NCBI GenBank assembly: GCA_020073005.1
Contig: JAIQFX010000071.1
Coordinates: forward strand, 1 to 46,793
DNA from: Terriglobia bacterium
Lineage (GTDB): Bacteria; Acidobacteriota; Vicinamibacteria; Vicinamibacterales; CAVVIG01
Reading direction: 5' to 3'
DNA: 46,793 nucleotides
The translations under genes were made by a program, and so were the position numbers. The notes below the pieces were generated by a model. It ran no database searches. It saw only the letters and a program-made list of their open reading frames with translations, and was not told the origin of the DNA. Numbering within the stretch: the stretch's first letter is position 1; each line of letters begins with the position of its first letter. This document shows positions 23,570 through 35,516 of this stretch, one piece after another.

Positions 23570-25545
23570 AGCGATTCTTTCTCACGACCGCCATCGACTA
23601 CGTGAACAGCCGGCCGCACCTCGGCACGGCGTACGAGAAGGTGTGCGCGGACGTCATCGCCCGCTACAAGCGGCTCTGCGGCTTCGAGACGCGTTTCCTG
23701 ATGGGGAACGACGAGCACTCGCAGAACGTGTTCAAGAAGGCGAGCGAAGAGGGACTCGATCCGCTCAAGTACTGCGATCAGATGGAGCAGGAGTTCCGCC
23801 GGACGTGGAAGCGGCTCGACGTCTCGTTCGACGATTTCATCCGGACCACCGAGCCGCGGCATCGGGCCGGCGTCACTGAGATCACGAACCGGATTCACGC
23901 GGCGGGCGACATCTACGAAGGCGTCTACGAAGGCTGGTACTGCGTCGGCTGCGAGGAGTTCAAGCAGGAGAAGGATCTCGTCGACGGCAACTGCCCCCTG
24001 CATCCGACGCTCAAGCCGGAGTGGATCAAGGAGAAGAACTACTTCTTCCGGCTGTCGAAGTACCAGCAGCCGCTGCTGGATCATTTCGCGGCGCACCCGG
24101 AGTTCCTGCAGCCGGACGTCCGCCGCAACGAGATCCTGCGGCTCATCGAAGGCGGGCTCGTCGACATTTCGGTCAGCCGCGCGGGGCAGTCCTGGGGCAT
24201 CCCGCTCCCGTTCGATCCGGAGAGCGTCGTCTACGTCTGGTTCGACGCGCTCATCAACTACGCGTCCGCCGTCGGGCTCGGCGGCGATCAAGAAATGTTC
24301 GCGCGCTGGTGGCCGGCCGATCTGCACGTCATCGGCAAGGACATCACGCGGTTCCACGCGGTCATCTGGCCGGCGATGCTGATGAGCGCGGGGCTGAAAT
24401 TGCCGCAACAGATCTTCGGCCACGGCTTCATGACGATGAACGGGCAGCGGATGAGCAAGACGCTCGGCACGATCGTCGATCCGATCGTCGCGGCCGATCG
24501 CCTCGGTCATGATCCGCTGAGACTGTACCTGGTGAAGGAAGTCACTTTCGGCGGCGACGGTGACTTCTCGTGGGAGCGGTACGACGAGCGCTACAACGTC
24601 GATCTGGCGAATAATCTCGGCAACCTGGTGAACCGAGTCACGGCGATGGCGCATCGGTATCGCAACGGCCGTGTTGTGCCGGCGGGTGAAACGTCTTCGC
24701 GGCTAAGAGACTTGCCCAATGAAGTCGCGACGTGTTATCGGCGCGCCATGGACGCGTTTGCGATTCACGAAGCGGCGGCCTCCGTATTTCGATTGATCGA
24801 TGCGACGAACTTGCACATTACGGAGACGGCGCCCTGGACACTCGCGAAAGATCCGGCGTCGGCCGATCGGTTGACGCAGGTGCTGTTCGACGCGGCGGAA
24901 GCGATCCGGCTCGCGGCGGTGTTGCTCGAGCCGATCATGCCCTCGTCGAGCCGAGAGATTCTGCGGCGCGTCGGCGTGTCGCCGGACGCGCTGCTGTTCG
25001 AACGCGATGGCCGCTGGCGCAGCGACGGCGAGCGCGTGCTCTTGCAGGAAGGACCTCTGTGGCCCCGGAAGGAGTTGACGACCGTGAGTGAGAACCCGCT
25101 ACCACCGGGCGCGCCTGGTGCGCACCCTGCACCGGCACCCAGCACTGCTGCACCCGGCACGGCACCCGGCACCGCCGCACCCAGCACTCCGGCACCCGGT
25201 GCGGCACCCGCTGGGGGCGACCGCATCTCCATCGACGACTTCATGAAAGTCGAGCTGCGCGTCGCGAAAGTGCTCGCGGCCGAGCGCGTGCCGAAGTCGA
25301 ACCGGTTGCTCAAGCTGCAGGTCGACGTCGGCACCGAACAGCGGACGCTCGTGGCGGGCATCGCCGAAGCCTACGAGCCTGAAGCGCTGATCGGGAAGAC
25401 CGTGGTCGTCGTGTTCAACCTGAAACCGGCGAAGCTGATGGGCGTCGAGTCGAACGGGATGGTTTTGGCCGCCAGCCCCGACGGCGGCAAGCCGACGGTC
25501 GTGTCGTTCGAGACGCCGCCGCCGCCCGGCACGCGAGTCCGCTGA
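23566..25545 (+). CDS. metG: Methionyl-tRNA synthetase with C-terminal tRNA-binding domain
   Basis: The 659-residue enzyme starts at GTG overlapping the larC stop (GTGA). The class I HIGH-like motif is RPHLGTAYEK (about 15-24), the zinc knuckle is CVGCEEF...NCPLHP, and KMSKS is RMSKT near 294. The anticodon-binding helical domain follows, then a Pro/Ala linker (about 519-550) encoded by the repeat shared with larC. The C-terminal Trbp111/EMAP-type domain (FMKVELRVAKVLAAERVPKS) starts near 553 and provides dimerisation and tRNA affinity. It charges tRNA-Met. Confidence 0.95.
   Translation: MKRFFLTTAIDYVNSRPHLGTAYEKVCADVIARYKRLCGFETRFLMGNDEHSQNVFKKASEEGLDPLKYCDQMEQEFRRTWKRLDVSFDDFIRTTEPRHRAGVTEITNRIHAAGDIYEGVYEGWYCVGCEEFKQEKDLVDGNCPLHPTLKPEWIKEKNYFFRLSKYQQPLLDHFAAHPEFLQPDVRRNEILRLIEGGLVDISVSRAGQSWGIPLPFDPESVVYVWFDALINYASAVGLGGDQEMFARWWPADLHVIGKDITRFHAVIWPAMLMSAGLKLPQQIFGHGFMTMNGQRMSKTLGTIVDPIVAADRLGHDPLRLYLVKEVTFGGDGDFSWERYDERYNVDLANNLGNLVNRVTAMAHRYRNGRVVPAGETSSRLRDLPNEVATCYRRAMDAFAIHEAAASVFRLIDATNLHITETAPWTLAKDPASADRLTQVLFDAAEAIRLAAVLLEPIMPSSSREILRRVGVSPDALLFERDGRWRSDGERVLLQEGPLWPRKELTTVSENPLPPGAPGAHPAPAPSTAAPGTAPGTAAPSTPAPGAAPAGGDRISIDDFMKVELRVAKVLAAERVPKSNRLLKLQVDVGTEQRTLVAGIAEAYEPEALIGKTVVVVFNLKPAKLMGVESNGMVLAASPDGGKPTVVSFETPPPPGTRVR
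25120..25210. repeat. CACCCGGCAC/CACCCAGCAC low-complexity tract in metG
   Basis: Same repeat words as 22501-22585, read here as Pro/Ala/Gly (for example APGTAAPSTPAPGAAPAGG). It encodes the flexible linker between the anticodon-binding and Trbp111-like domains. Confidence 0.7.
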
Positions 25546-25547
25546 TC

Positions 25548-27002
25548 GTGTCGCGGTTCCGCCTCGTCTGCGCGGCGTGCCTGCTGGCGACCGCTGTCGC
25601 CCCTGTCGGCGTAGTCACGCTCCGTGCATCGACGCGGGCGGTTCCGCGGCCCGGCGATGCCGAGGCCGCGGCGGTGGAGCGCTTCAAGGCGATCCGCGGC
25701 GACCACGTCCAGCTCGAGCAGTTCCTCCACGAGATGCCGAAGGGCGGCGACCTGCACGTGCATCTCTCCGGCGCCGTGTATGCCGAGAGCTATCTGCGGT
25801 GGGCCGGCGACGCCGGTCTCTGCCTCGTCACTGCCACGCTGTCGCTCGCGCGGCCGTCGTGCGATGCGGCGGCGGGCAAGCCAGCAGCCTCGACCGTGTC
25901 AGAAGGCTCGCCGATCTACGACCAGGTCCTCGACGCGTGGTCGATGCGCAACTGGCGTGATGGGAATGCCGCGCGCGGCGGCCGCGATCATTTCTTCGCC
26001 ACGTTCGCGCGTTTCAATCTCGCGACCGGACGCGTCGGCGACATGCTGGCCGAAGCGGTGTCCCGCGCGGCCGCGGAGCATGACGAGTACGTCGAGCTGA
26101 TGCTCGCGACCGACGGGGGCGCCGCCGCGATGCGCGGCACGGCCGCCGGCTGGAACGCCGATTTCCGGCGCATGCGCGATCGCCTCGTGGCGAACGGATT
26201 CAACGCGGTCCTCGCGGAGGCGCGGACGCGGCTCGATCAAGCCGAGGCGCGCGAGCGCGAGGTCCTGCACTGCGGCTCGAGCGACGCCGCGCCCGGGTGC
26301 GCCGTCACCGTACGCTACATCTCGCAGGTCTACCGGGCCGGCGCGCCGGAGCAGGTGTTTGCGCAGATGCTCGCCGGGTTCGCACTCGCGAGCGCCGACC
26401 CGCGCGTCGTCAGTCTCAACCTCGTCGCGCCCGAGGACGACCCCGTCTCCATCCGCGACTTCCCGCAGCACATGCGGATGCTCGAGTTCTTCCACGAGCG
26501 GTATCCGGCCGTGCCGATCACGCTGCACGCCGGCGAGCTTGCGCCCGGCATGGCTCCGCCGGCCGCGCTTCACTCGCACATCCGCGACTCCGTTCGGATC
26601 GGACACGCGCTCCGGATCGGCCACGGCGTGGACGTGATGCACGAGCGGAATCCGACGGCGCTGCTGCGCGAGCTGAGCGCCCGGCGCGTCCTGATCGAGA
26701 TTGCGCTCAGCAGCAACGATGTGATCCTCGGGATCAGCGGCGCCGCGCACCCGCTGGCGGCGTACCTCCGCTACGGTGTCCCAGTCGCGATCGCGACCGA
26801 CGATCCCGGGGTCGCGCGGTCGAGCCACACGCGTGAATTTCTGCGGGCCGTCGAGGATCAAGGACTGGACTACCTGACGATCAAGCGCCTCGCGCGGAAC
26901 TCGCTCGAGTTCGCGTTCGCCGATCGCGCGACGAAGCGCCGCCTGCAGACGCAACTCGAGAATCACTTCGCAGCGTTCGAACGCCAGCAACAGAACCCGT
27001 GA
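25548..27002 (+). CDS. Exported adenosine deaminase-like protein
   Basis: The 484-residue protein starts at GTG two bases after metG. It has a signal peptide (residues 1-28 with LVCAACLLATAVAPVGVV) and the adenosine deaminase core: MPKGGDLHVHLSGAV gives the HxH zinc ligands, ITLHAGEL the His and catalytic Glu region, IGHGVDVMH the second-shell His, and ATDDPGVARS the catalytic Asp. The long insertions and secretion recall the ADGF/CECR1 group rather than cytosolic Add. It would deaminate extracytoplasmic adenosine or a related purine for salvage. It overlaps tatD by 4 bases. Confidence 0.8.
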   Translation: MSRFRLVCAACLLATAVAPVGVVTLRASTRAVPRPGDAEAAAVERFKAIRGDHVQLEQFLHEMPKGGDLHVHLSGAVYAESYLRWAGDAGLCLVTATLSLARPSCDAAAGKPAASTVSEGSPIYDQVLDAWSMRNWRDGNAARGGRDHFFATFARFNLATGRVGDMLAEAVSRAAAEHDEYVELMLATDGGAAAMRGTAAGWNADFRRMRDRLVANGFNAVLAEARTRLDQAEAREREVLHCGSSDAAPGCAVTVRYISQVYRAGAPEQVFAQMLAGFALASADPRVVSLNLVAPEDDPVSIRDFPQHMRMLEFFHERYPAVPITLHAGELAPGMAPPAALHSHIRDSVRIGHALRIGHGVDVMHERNPTALLRELSARRVLIEIALSSNDVILGISGAAHPLAAYLRYGVPVAIATDDPGVARSSHTREFLRAVEDQGLDYLTIKRLARNSLEFAFADRATKRRLQTQLENHFAAFERQQQNP

Positions 27003-27778
27003 TCGACAGTCATTGCCACCTCGCCGACGAGAAGTTCGCCGCGGATCTCGACGCCGTGATCCAGCGCGCGAAAGAGGCCGGCCTCGAGCGCGCGATGGTG
27101 ATCCTCGAAGGCGGCAATCCGAAAGAAGCCGAGCAGGCCGCGCGCGTGCAGGCGCTGTGGCCGGAGGCGCGCGTCTCGATCGGCGTGCACCCGCACCAGG
27201 CGCACGAGTTCGCGGACTCGCCGGCGCGGGCCGCCGCCGTCGTCGGCGATCAACTGACCGCGACGCCGGACGCGAGGGCCGTCGGCGAGATCGGTCTGGA
27301 CTATCACTACGACTTCTCGCCGCGCGACGTGCAGCAGGCGGTGTTCCGGGCGCAGGTCCGGCTCGCGCGCGAACGGCGCCTGCCGATCGTGATCCACACG
27401 CGCGAGGCCGACGCCGACACGCTCGCGATCCTGCGCGAGGAGGGCGGCGGCGACGTGAAGGGCGTGCTGCACTGCTTCACCGGCGATCGGGCGCTGGCCG
27501 AGGCCGGGCTTGCCCTGGGGTTCTACGTCTCGTTCGCCGGCATCCTCACATTTCCAAAGGCGGAGGAGTTGCGCGCGGTCGCGCGCGTGGTGCCGCAGGA
27601 TCGTCTGTTGATTGAAACCGACAGCCCCTTTCTGGCGCCGGTGCCGCACCGCGGCAAGCGCAACGAGCCGGCCTGGGTCCCGCGGGTCGCCGAGACGCTG
27701 GCGGGGCTGCACGGCGTCGCGCCGGAGGCGATGGCCGAGCGCACCACCGCGAATTTCCACGCGCTGTTTCGCCCGTAA
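26999..27778 (+). CDS. tatD: TatD family metal-dependent hydrolase / DNase
   Basis: The 259-residue TIM-barrel protein begins MIDSHCHLADEKF (HxH ligands), followed by IGVHPHQAHE, GEIGLDYHYD (Glu ligand), VIHTREAD, LHCFTG and ETDSPFLAP (Asp ligand). All metal ligands of TatD are present. TatD-type enzymes act as 3' exonucleases or D-aminoacyl hydrolases in quality control. It starts at GTG overlapping the previous stop by 4 bases and commonly neighbours metG in bacteria, as here with one gene between. Confidence 0.9.
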   Translation: MIDSHCHLADEKFAADLDAVIQRAKEAGLERAMVILEGGNPKEAEQAARVQALWPEARVSIGVHPHQAHEFADSPARAAAVVGDQLTATPDARAVGEIGLDYHYDFSPRDVQQAVFRAQVRLARERRLPIVIHTREADADTLAILREEGGGDVKGVLHCFTGDRALAEAGLALGFYVSFAGILTFPKAEELRAVARVVPQDRLLIETDSPFLAPVPHRGKRNEPAWVPRVAETLAGLHGVAPEAMAERTTANFHALFRP

Positions 27779-27782
27779 CGCT

Positions 27783-27811
27783 TTGACACCCTCTGCGAGT
27801 TGTGTTGTGAT
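27783..27811 (+). promoter_or_regulatory. Sigma-70-type promoter for the polyprenyl synthase gene
   Basis: TTGACA (27783-27788), a perfect -35, and TGTGAT (27806-27811) are separated by 17 bases just after the tatD stop. The implied transcript starts near 27818, which excludes the in-frame ATG at 27800 and supports the GTG start at 27836. Confidence 0.55.
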
Positions 27812-27835
27812 TGTCCGCACTCACCTGAGTTGACC

Positions 27836-30905
<3,070 letters not shown>

Positions 30906-30906
<1 letters not shown>

Positions 30907-32372
30907 TGTCTCGCCGCTTCACCCTCGTCTCCGTCGCGCTGACCGCCGTCGTCTCGTTCCTCGTGGGCGCGATCTTCGCCGGCGGGAGCTCGCAGCCGTC
31001 GGTCCACGCAGGTGCGAGGGGACGGGTCTCGCCGGAAGTTGGTGCGAGACCCGTCCCCCCTTCAGCGAGACCCGTCCCCTCGGCCTCTCTCGTCAGCTTC
31101 GCGGACGTCGTCGAGCGGCTCAATCCCGCCGTCGTGAACATCGAAGCGACGGCGCGAGGCCGCGACACGCGGCGCCGGACGACGGATCCCGACTCGCCGC
31201 GGCGCGGATCCGGCACCGGCTTCATCATCGACGCCGACGGCAGCATCCTCACGAATCACCACGTCGTCGATCGCGCGGAGCGCATCTCGGTCAAGCTGTC
31301 TGACGGCCGGACGCTGGTCGCGCACGTCGTCGGCACGGATCCGGACACCGACATCGCGCTCATCAAAGTCGACGGCCAGACCGGATTGCCGGTCGCGCCG
31401 CTCGGCGATTCGACCGCGCTGCGCATGGGCGAGTGGGTGTGCGCGATCGGCAACCCGTTGGGCTTCGAGCACACCGTGACGGTCGGCGTCGTCAGTTTCC
31501 TCGGCCGGAAGCTCTTCGATCAGAGCCTCGACAACTACATCCAGACCGACGCCGCGATCAATTTCGGCAACAGCGGCGGACCGCTCATCAACGCGCGCGG
31601 CGAGGTCGTCGGCATCAACTCGGCGATCAGCTCGCGGGCGAGCAGTATCGGCTTCGCCGTGCCGATCGCGACGGCGAGCGCGATCCTGCCGCAGTTGCGC
31701 GCGCGCGGGAAGGTCAGCCGCGGCTACATCGGCGTCGGCCTGCGCGACGTCGATCCGGATCTCGAGCGATCGCTGAAGCTGCCGGTGCATCGCGGCGCGA
31801 TGGTGCAGGACGTGATCGCGGGCTCGCCGGCCGATCGCGCGGGCGTCCAGCCCTACGACGTCATCGTGTCTTTCGACAACGAGCCGGTCACCAACGACGA
31901 TGAGCTGATTCGCAGCATCTCGTCGCACGCGCCGGGTTCAGCCGCGCGGCTCCAGGTCGTGCGCGACGGCCGGCAGCAGACGTTCACCGTCAAACTGACC
32001 GAACGCGCGCCCCGCGAGAAGCAGGACGCGCGATCCGAGCCGGCGTCCGGCGATCGCGCCCGGCCCGACACGGATGGCCCGCTGGGATTGAACGTGCGCG
32101 ATCTCGATCGGCAGACGATCGACACGCTCGAGCTGCCGCGGCCCGCGAGGGGCATTCTGATCGCGCGCGTCGAGCCGACGAGCGCCGCGTTCGATTCCGG
32201 CATCGAGCGCAACACGGTGCTCCTCGAGATCAACCGCCAGCGCGTCGACTCGGTGAGCGAGTTCCGGCGGCTCGTGCGCGCCGCGCGTCCCGGCGACATC
32301 CTGACCCTCTACCTCTACGTGCCCGACGTCGACCAGCATCAGGTGAAGACGGTCCGAGTGGAAGCGCGCTAG
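30906..32372 (+). CDS. HtrA/DegP-type periplasmic serine protease with two PDZ domains
   Basis: The 488-residue protein starts at GTG overlapping the ligA stop by one base. It has an N-terminal membrane anchor or signal (ALTAVVSFLVGAIFAG), then a linker (about 37-60) encoded by a repeat, then the trypsin-like domain with the triad His in LTNHHVVD (about 118), Asp in DTDIALIK (about 147) and Ser in NFGNSGGPL (about 222). PDZ1 (RGYIGVGLRDVD) and PDZ2 (GILIARVEPTSAAFDSG) follow. It would degrade or hold misfolded envelope proteins. The adjacent NtrC-type regulator starts one base after its stop. Confidence 0.92.
31011..31081. repeat. GCGAGACCCGTCCCC repeats in the htrA linker
   Basis: GAGGGGACGGGTCTCGC (31016-31032) and GCGAGACCCGTCCCCTC (31065-31081) are a perfect 17-base inverted repeat, with a third direct copy of GCGAGACCCGTCCCC at 31044-31058. 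They encode the linker RVSPEVGARPVPPSARPVPS between anchor and protease domain. Confidence 0.8.
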
Positions 32373-33761
32373 ATGCCCAAGCCACGCATCCTCGTCATCG
32401 ACGACGAAGCGGCGATCCGCGATTCGCTGCGGATGACGCTCGAGTACGAAGGCTACGAATTCATCGGCGCGGCCACCGGCCAGGAAGGTCTCGCGCTGGT
32501 CGAGCGCGACAACCCGGATCTCGTCCTCCTCGACGTCAAGATGCCCGGCATGGACGGCCTCGAGGTCCTCGACCGCCTTCGCAACATGAACGAGGCGCTG
32601 CCGGTCGTCGTCGTGTCGGGACACGGCACGATCAGCACGGCCGTCGAGGCGACGAAGAAGGGCGCGTTCGACTTCATCGAGAAGCCGTTCGCGAGCGAGC
32701 GCGTGCTGGTCAGCCTGCGCAACGCGCTCGACCAGCGGCAGCTGCGCGACGAGAACCGGTCGCTCAAGAAGGAAGTCGAAGTCCGGCATCAGATGGTCGG
32801 CGAGAGCCAGGCGCTCAAGCAGGTCATGGCGGCCGTCGGCCGCGCGGCGCCGACCAACGCCACCGTGCTCATCCAGGGCGAGAGCGGCGTCGGCAAGGAG
32901 CTCGTGGCGCGGACCATCCATCGCAACAGCCTGCGGAGCCGCGAACGGTTCATCCAGGTGAACTGCGCGGCGATTCCCGAGGAGCTGATCGAGTCCGAGC
33001 TCTTCGGGCACGAAAAGGGATCGTTCACCGGCGCGACGGAGAAGCAGGTCGGGAAGTTCGAGCAGGCGGATCGCGGGACGATCTTTCTCGACGAAGTGGG
33101 CGACATGAGCCAGAAGACGCAGGCCAAGGTCCTGCGCGTGCTGCAGGAAGGCGAGGTCGAGCGGCTCGGATCCGCGCGCACGATCAAGGTCGACGTCCGC
33201 GTGATTGCGGCGACCAACAAGAACCTCGAGGAAGAGATCGAAAAGGGCAGCTTCCGCGAGGATCTGTACTTCCGGCTGGCGGTGATACCGATCCACGTGC
33301 CGCCGCTGCGCGAGCGGCCCGAGGACGTCCCGATCCTCGTGCGCCACTACATGGAATACTTCAGCCGGCAGAACAACGTCCGGCCCAAGCGGATCTCGTC
33401 GGTCGCGCTGGACGCGCTCTCGCGGTACCGGTGGAAGGGCAATATCCGCGAGCTGCGCAACACCGTCGAGCGCATGATCATCATGACGGGCGGGGACACG
33501 ATCGATCTCGCGGATCTGCCGGACAGTGTCCGCTCACCATCGGGAGGGGCTGGCCAGCCGAAGCCGACGAGCGACAGTGAGTCGGCGAAGGCTGGGACGC
33601 TGCGCGAGTTCAAGGAGAACGCCGAGCGGGCGTTTCTCGTCGGCAAGCTGCGCGAGAACGGGTGGAACATCTCCAAGACCGCGGAGATCATCGGCACGCC
33701 GCGCAGCAATCTTTACAAGAAGCTGGAACAGTACCAGATCACGCAAGAGTCCGACGGATAG
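32373..33761 (+). CDS. NtrC-family sigma-54-dependent response regulator
   Basis: The 462-residue protein has a receiver domain (ILVIDDEAAIRD, phospho-acceptor Asp54 in LVLLDVKMPG, Lys in FIEKPF), an AAA+ domain with Walker A GESGVGKE (about 169), the sigma-54 contact loop GSFTGA, Walker B TIFLDEVGD and a C-terminal Fis-type helix-turn-helix (WNISKTAEIIGTPRSNLYKK). Phosphorylated, it should open sigma-54 promoters. It is closest in style to NtrX-type regulators. No histidine kinase gene is adjacent. Transcription probably continues from htrA. Confidence 0.92.
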   Translation: MPKPRILVIDDEAAIRDSLRMTLEYEGYEFIGAATGQEGLALVERDNPDLVLLDVKMPGMDGLEVLDRLRNMNEALPVVVVSGHGTISTAVEATKKGAFDFIEKPFASERVLVSLRNALDQRQLRDENRSLKKEVEVRHQMVGESQALKQVMAAVGRAAPTNATVLIQGESGVGKELVARTIHRNSLRSRERFIQVNCAAIPEELIESELFGHEKGSFTGATEKQVGKFEQADRGTIFLDEVGDMSQKTQAKVLRVLQEGEVERLGSARTIKVDVRVIAATNKNLEEEIEKGSFREDLYFRLAVIPIHVPPLRERPEDVPILVRHYMEYFSRQNNVRPKRISSVALDALSRYRWKGNIRELRNTVERMIIMTGGDTIDLADLPDSVRSPSGGAGQPKPTSDSESAKAGTLREFKENAERAFLVGKLRENGWNISKTAEIIGTPRSNLYKKLEQYQITQESDG

Positions 33762-33806
33762 TCGGGAAGGGCGGGACGGGCAGGAAGGGTGGCTGGCCTG
33801 CCCATG

Positions 33807-33812
33807 TACAAT
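33807..33812 (+). promoter_or_regulatory. -10 element of the RNase P RNA gene
   Basis: TACAAT lies exactly 7 bases before the G at 33819, which is the 5' end predicted from helix P1. No good -35 is seen at the normal distance. Confidence 0.5.
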
Positions 33813-33818
33813 GGATCC

Positions 33819-34246
33819 GTCGCAGCAAGCTGGACGATCGCTGCCCTGAGCGAGCGGCGCACGCGAGTGCGCCGTGAGTCGAAGGGGAGAGGAAAGTCCG
33901 AACTCCGGAGGGCAGTGCGCCGGGTAACGCCCGGTCGGGGCAACTCGAAGGACAGTGGCACAGAAAACACACCGCTAACCTGTGGGGTCCGGCTTCAGCC
34001 GGACCTTCAGAAGCAAGGGTGAAAAGGTGCGGTAAGAGCGCACCGCGCCCGTGGTAACACGGGTGGCAGGCAAAACCCCGCATGGAGCAAGACCAAATAG
34101 GGAGGCGTTTTCAGGACGGCCCGTCCGAAGCCTCCGGGTCGGTCGCTTGATCTCGCCAGCAATGGCGAGGCTAGAGGAATGATCGTCACGCCGAAGCGCC
34201 GAAAGGCGCGGAGGCGGACAGAATTCGGCTTACGGCTTGCTGCGAC
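33819..34246 (+). ncRNA. rnpB: RNase P RNA, type A
   Basis: The 428-nt RNA is the ribozyme that matures tRNA 5' ends. The ends pair perfectly as P1: GTCGCAGCAAGC (33819-33830) with GCTTGCTGCGAC (34235-34246). Conserved core segments are present in order: GAGGAAAGTCCGAACTCC, GGGTAACGCCCGG, ACAGAAAACACACCGCTAA, GGTGAAAAGGTGCGGTAAGAGC, GTGGCAGGCAAAACCCC, GGAGCAAGACCAAATAGG, and AGAATTCGGCTTA near the 3' end. The peripheral helix before the GGTGAAAAGG segment, where P12 is expected, contains a copy of the dispersed palindrome (33986-34005). A T-rich stretch (CTTTTCAGTTTTCTCTTTT) follows the 3' end. Confidence 0.95.
33986..34005. repeat. REP-like palindrome inside RNase P RNA
   Basis: GGTCCGGCTTCAGCCGGACC forms a perfect hairpin and is identical in its 18-base core to the copies at 3094 and 44533. 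It lies in the P12 position of rnpB, a helix known to vary in length. Confidence 0.88.
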
Positions 34247-34279
34247 ACTTTTCAGTTTTCTCTTTTCACTCTTGAGTTT

Positions 34280-35416
34280 ATGAAGCGCCTGCTCCCGTTC
34301 GCCGCGATTCTTTTCTTCGCCGTCGCGCTCTCCGGCCAGCAGGCGCCAGGACAGATCCGTCCGCGTCCGGCTGAAGGCCGGCAGCCCGAGTTTCCACCGC
34401 CGAACATTCGAGAGTACAAACCGAAGTCGCTGCTCGTGACGCCGCAGCATCCGGTCCCGAGGGCGAAGTTTCCCGTCGTCGACATCCACAGCCATCAGCC
34501 GACGCCGATTTCCGCCGGCGAGTACGACCGCGTGATGAAGGGCATGGAGGACAACAACCTCCGCATCCTCGTCAATCTGAGCGGCGGTTCCGGCAGTCAG
34601 CTGAGCCGCGGCGTCGAGGCGCTGCGCGCGAGCAAGTACAAGGACCGCATGGTCCTGTTCGCGAACGTCAACTTCCGCGACGTCGGTCCCGGCTTCGGCG
34701 CGAAAGCCGCCGCGCAGCTCGAAGCCGACATCAAGGCCGGCGCGACGGGCCTGAAGATCTTCAAGGACCTCGGCATGTTCGACACGAAGCGCGACGGCAG
34801 CCGCCTGAAGGTCGACGATCCGGAGCTCGACCCGATCTGGGACGTCTGCGCGCGGATGAACGTGCCCGTCCTGATCCATATCGCCGAGCCGCCGGCGTTC
34901 TTCGATCCGCTCGACTACAACAACGAGCGATGGCTCGAGCTGGCGCTGTACCCGGACCGCCGTCATCAGACCGGCGTGCGATTCGAGACGCTGATGACCG
35001 AGCGGAACGACATGGTCAAGCGTCACCCGAACACGAAGTTCATCCTCGCGCACTTCGGGTGGCACGCGAACGACCTCGCGCGCGCGGGGAAGCTGCTCGA
35101 CGAAAACCCGAACGTGTACTACGATGTCGCCGCCGTGCTGTATGACTTCGGCCGCCAGCCGCGCGCGTCGCACGAGTTCTTCATCAAGTACCAGGACCGG
35201 ATTCTGTTCGGAAAGGACAGCTACCAGCCCGACGAGTATCCGTACTACTGGCGCGTGTTCGAAACCAACGACGAGTACTTCGATTACTACCGGGATTACC
35301 ACGCGTTCTGGAAGCTGTACGGCATCGGGCTGCCCGATCCCGTCCTGAAGAAGCTCTACTACCAGAACGCGCTGAAGCTCACGCCCGGCCTCTCGAAGGC
35401 GGGCTTCCCGCAGTGA
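34280..35416 (+). CDS. Exported amidohydrolase-2 family protein
   Basis: The 378-residue protein has a signal peptide (MKRLLPFAAILFFAVALSGQ) and a TIM-barrel metal hydrolase fold of the amidohydrolase-2 type (PF04909). Visible are FPVVDIHSHQP (HxH), GATGLKIFKDLG, PVLIHIAEPPAFFDP (His), FILAHFGWHANDL (His) and ILFGKDSYQP with the Asp. Family members include decarboxylases and lactonases; the substrate is unknown. Its stop codon is part of the first of three 30-base tandem repeats that fill the gap to the epimerase gene. Confidence 0.8.
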   Translation: MKRLLPFAAILFFAVALSGQQAPGQIRPRPAEGRQPEFPPPNIREYKPKSLLVTPQHPVPRAKFPVVDIHSHQPTPISAGEYDRVMKGMEDNNLRILVNLSGGSGSQLSRGVEALRASKYKDRMVLFANVNFRDVGPGFGAKAAAQLEADIKAGATGLKIFKDLGMFDTKRDGSRLKVDDPELDPIWDVCARMNVPVLIHIAEPPAFFDPLDYNNERWLELALYPDRRHQTGVRFETLMTERNDMVKRHPNTKFILAHFGWHANDLARAGKLLDENPNVYYDVAAVLYDFGRQPRASHEFFIKYQDRILFGKDSYQPDEYPYYWRVFETNDEYFDYYRDYHAFWKLYGIGLPDPVLKKLYYQNALKLTPGLSKAGFPQ

Positions 35417-35511
35417 TGAGGTTGTAGCGCGAGCCCTTCGGCAACATGAGGTTGTAGCGCGAGCCATTCGGGCAACATGAGGTTGTAGCGCGAGCCTTTC
35501 AGGCGAGCGAG
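35416..35511. repeat. Three tandem 30-35 bp repeats
   Basis: ATGAGGTTGTAGCGCGAGCC begins each unit, at 35416, 35446 and 35477. Units end differently: CTTCGGCAAC, ATTCGGGCAAC and TTTCAGGCGAGCGAG. The last resembles TAGCGCGAGGCTTCAGCCGA at 44940, which links it to the GGCTTCAGCC palindromes. It lies between the amidohydrolase stop and the epimerase start. Confidence 0.8.
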
Positions 35512-35516
35512 AGCTT

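Noticed and set aside
34357-34385. Another copy of the GTCCGGC palindrome in the amidohydrolase gene
   Set aside because: GTCCGGCTGAAGGCCGGC is offset by one base and lacks the flanks; at most a degenerate remnant.
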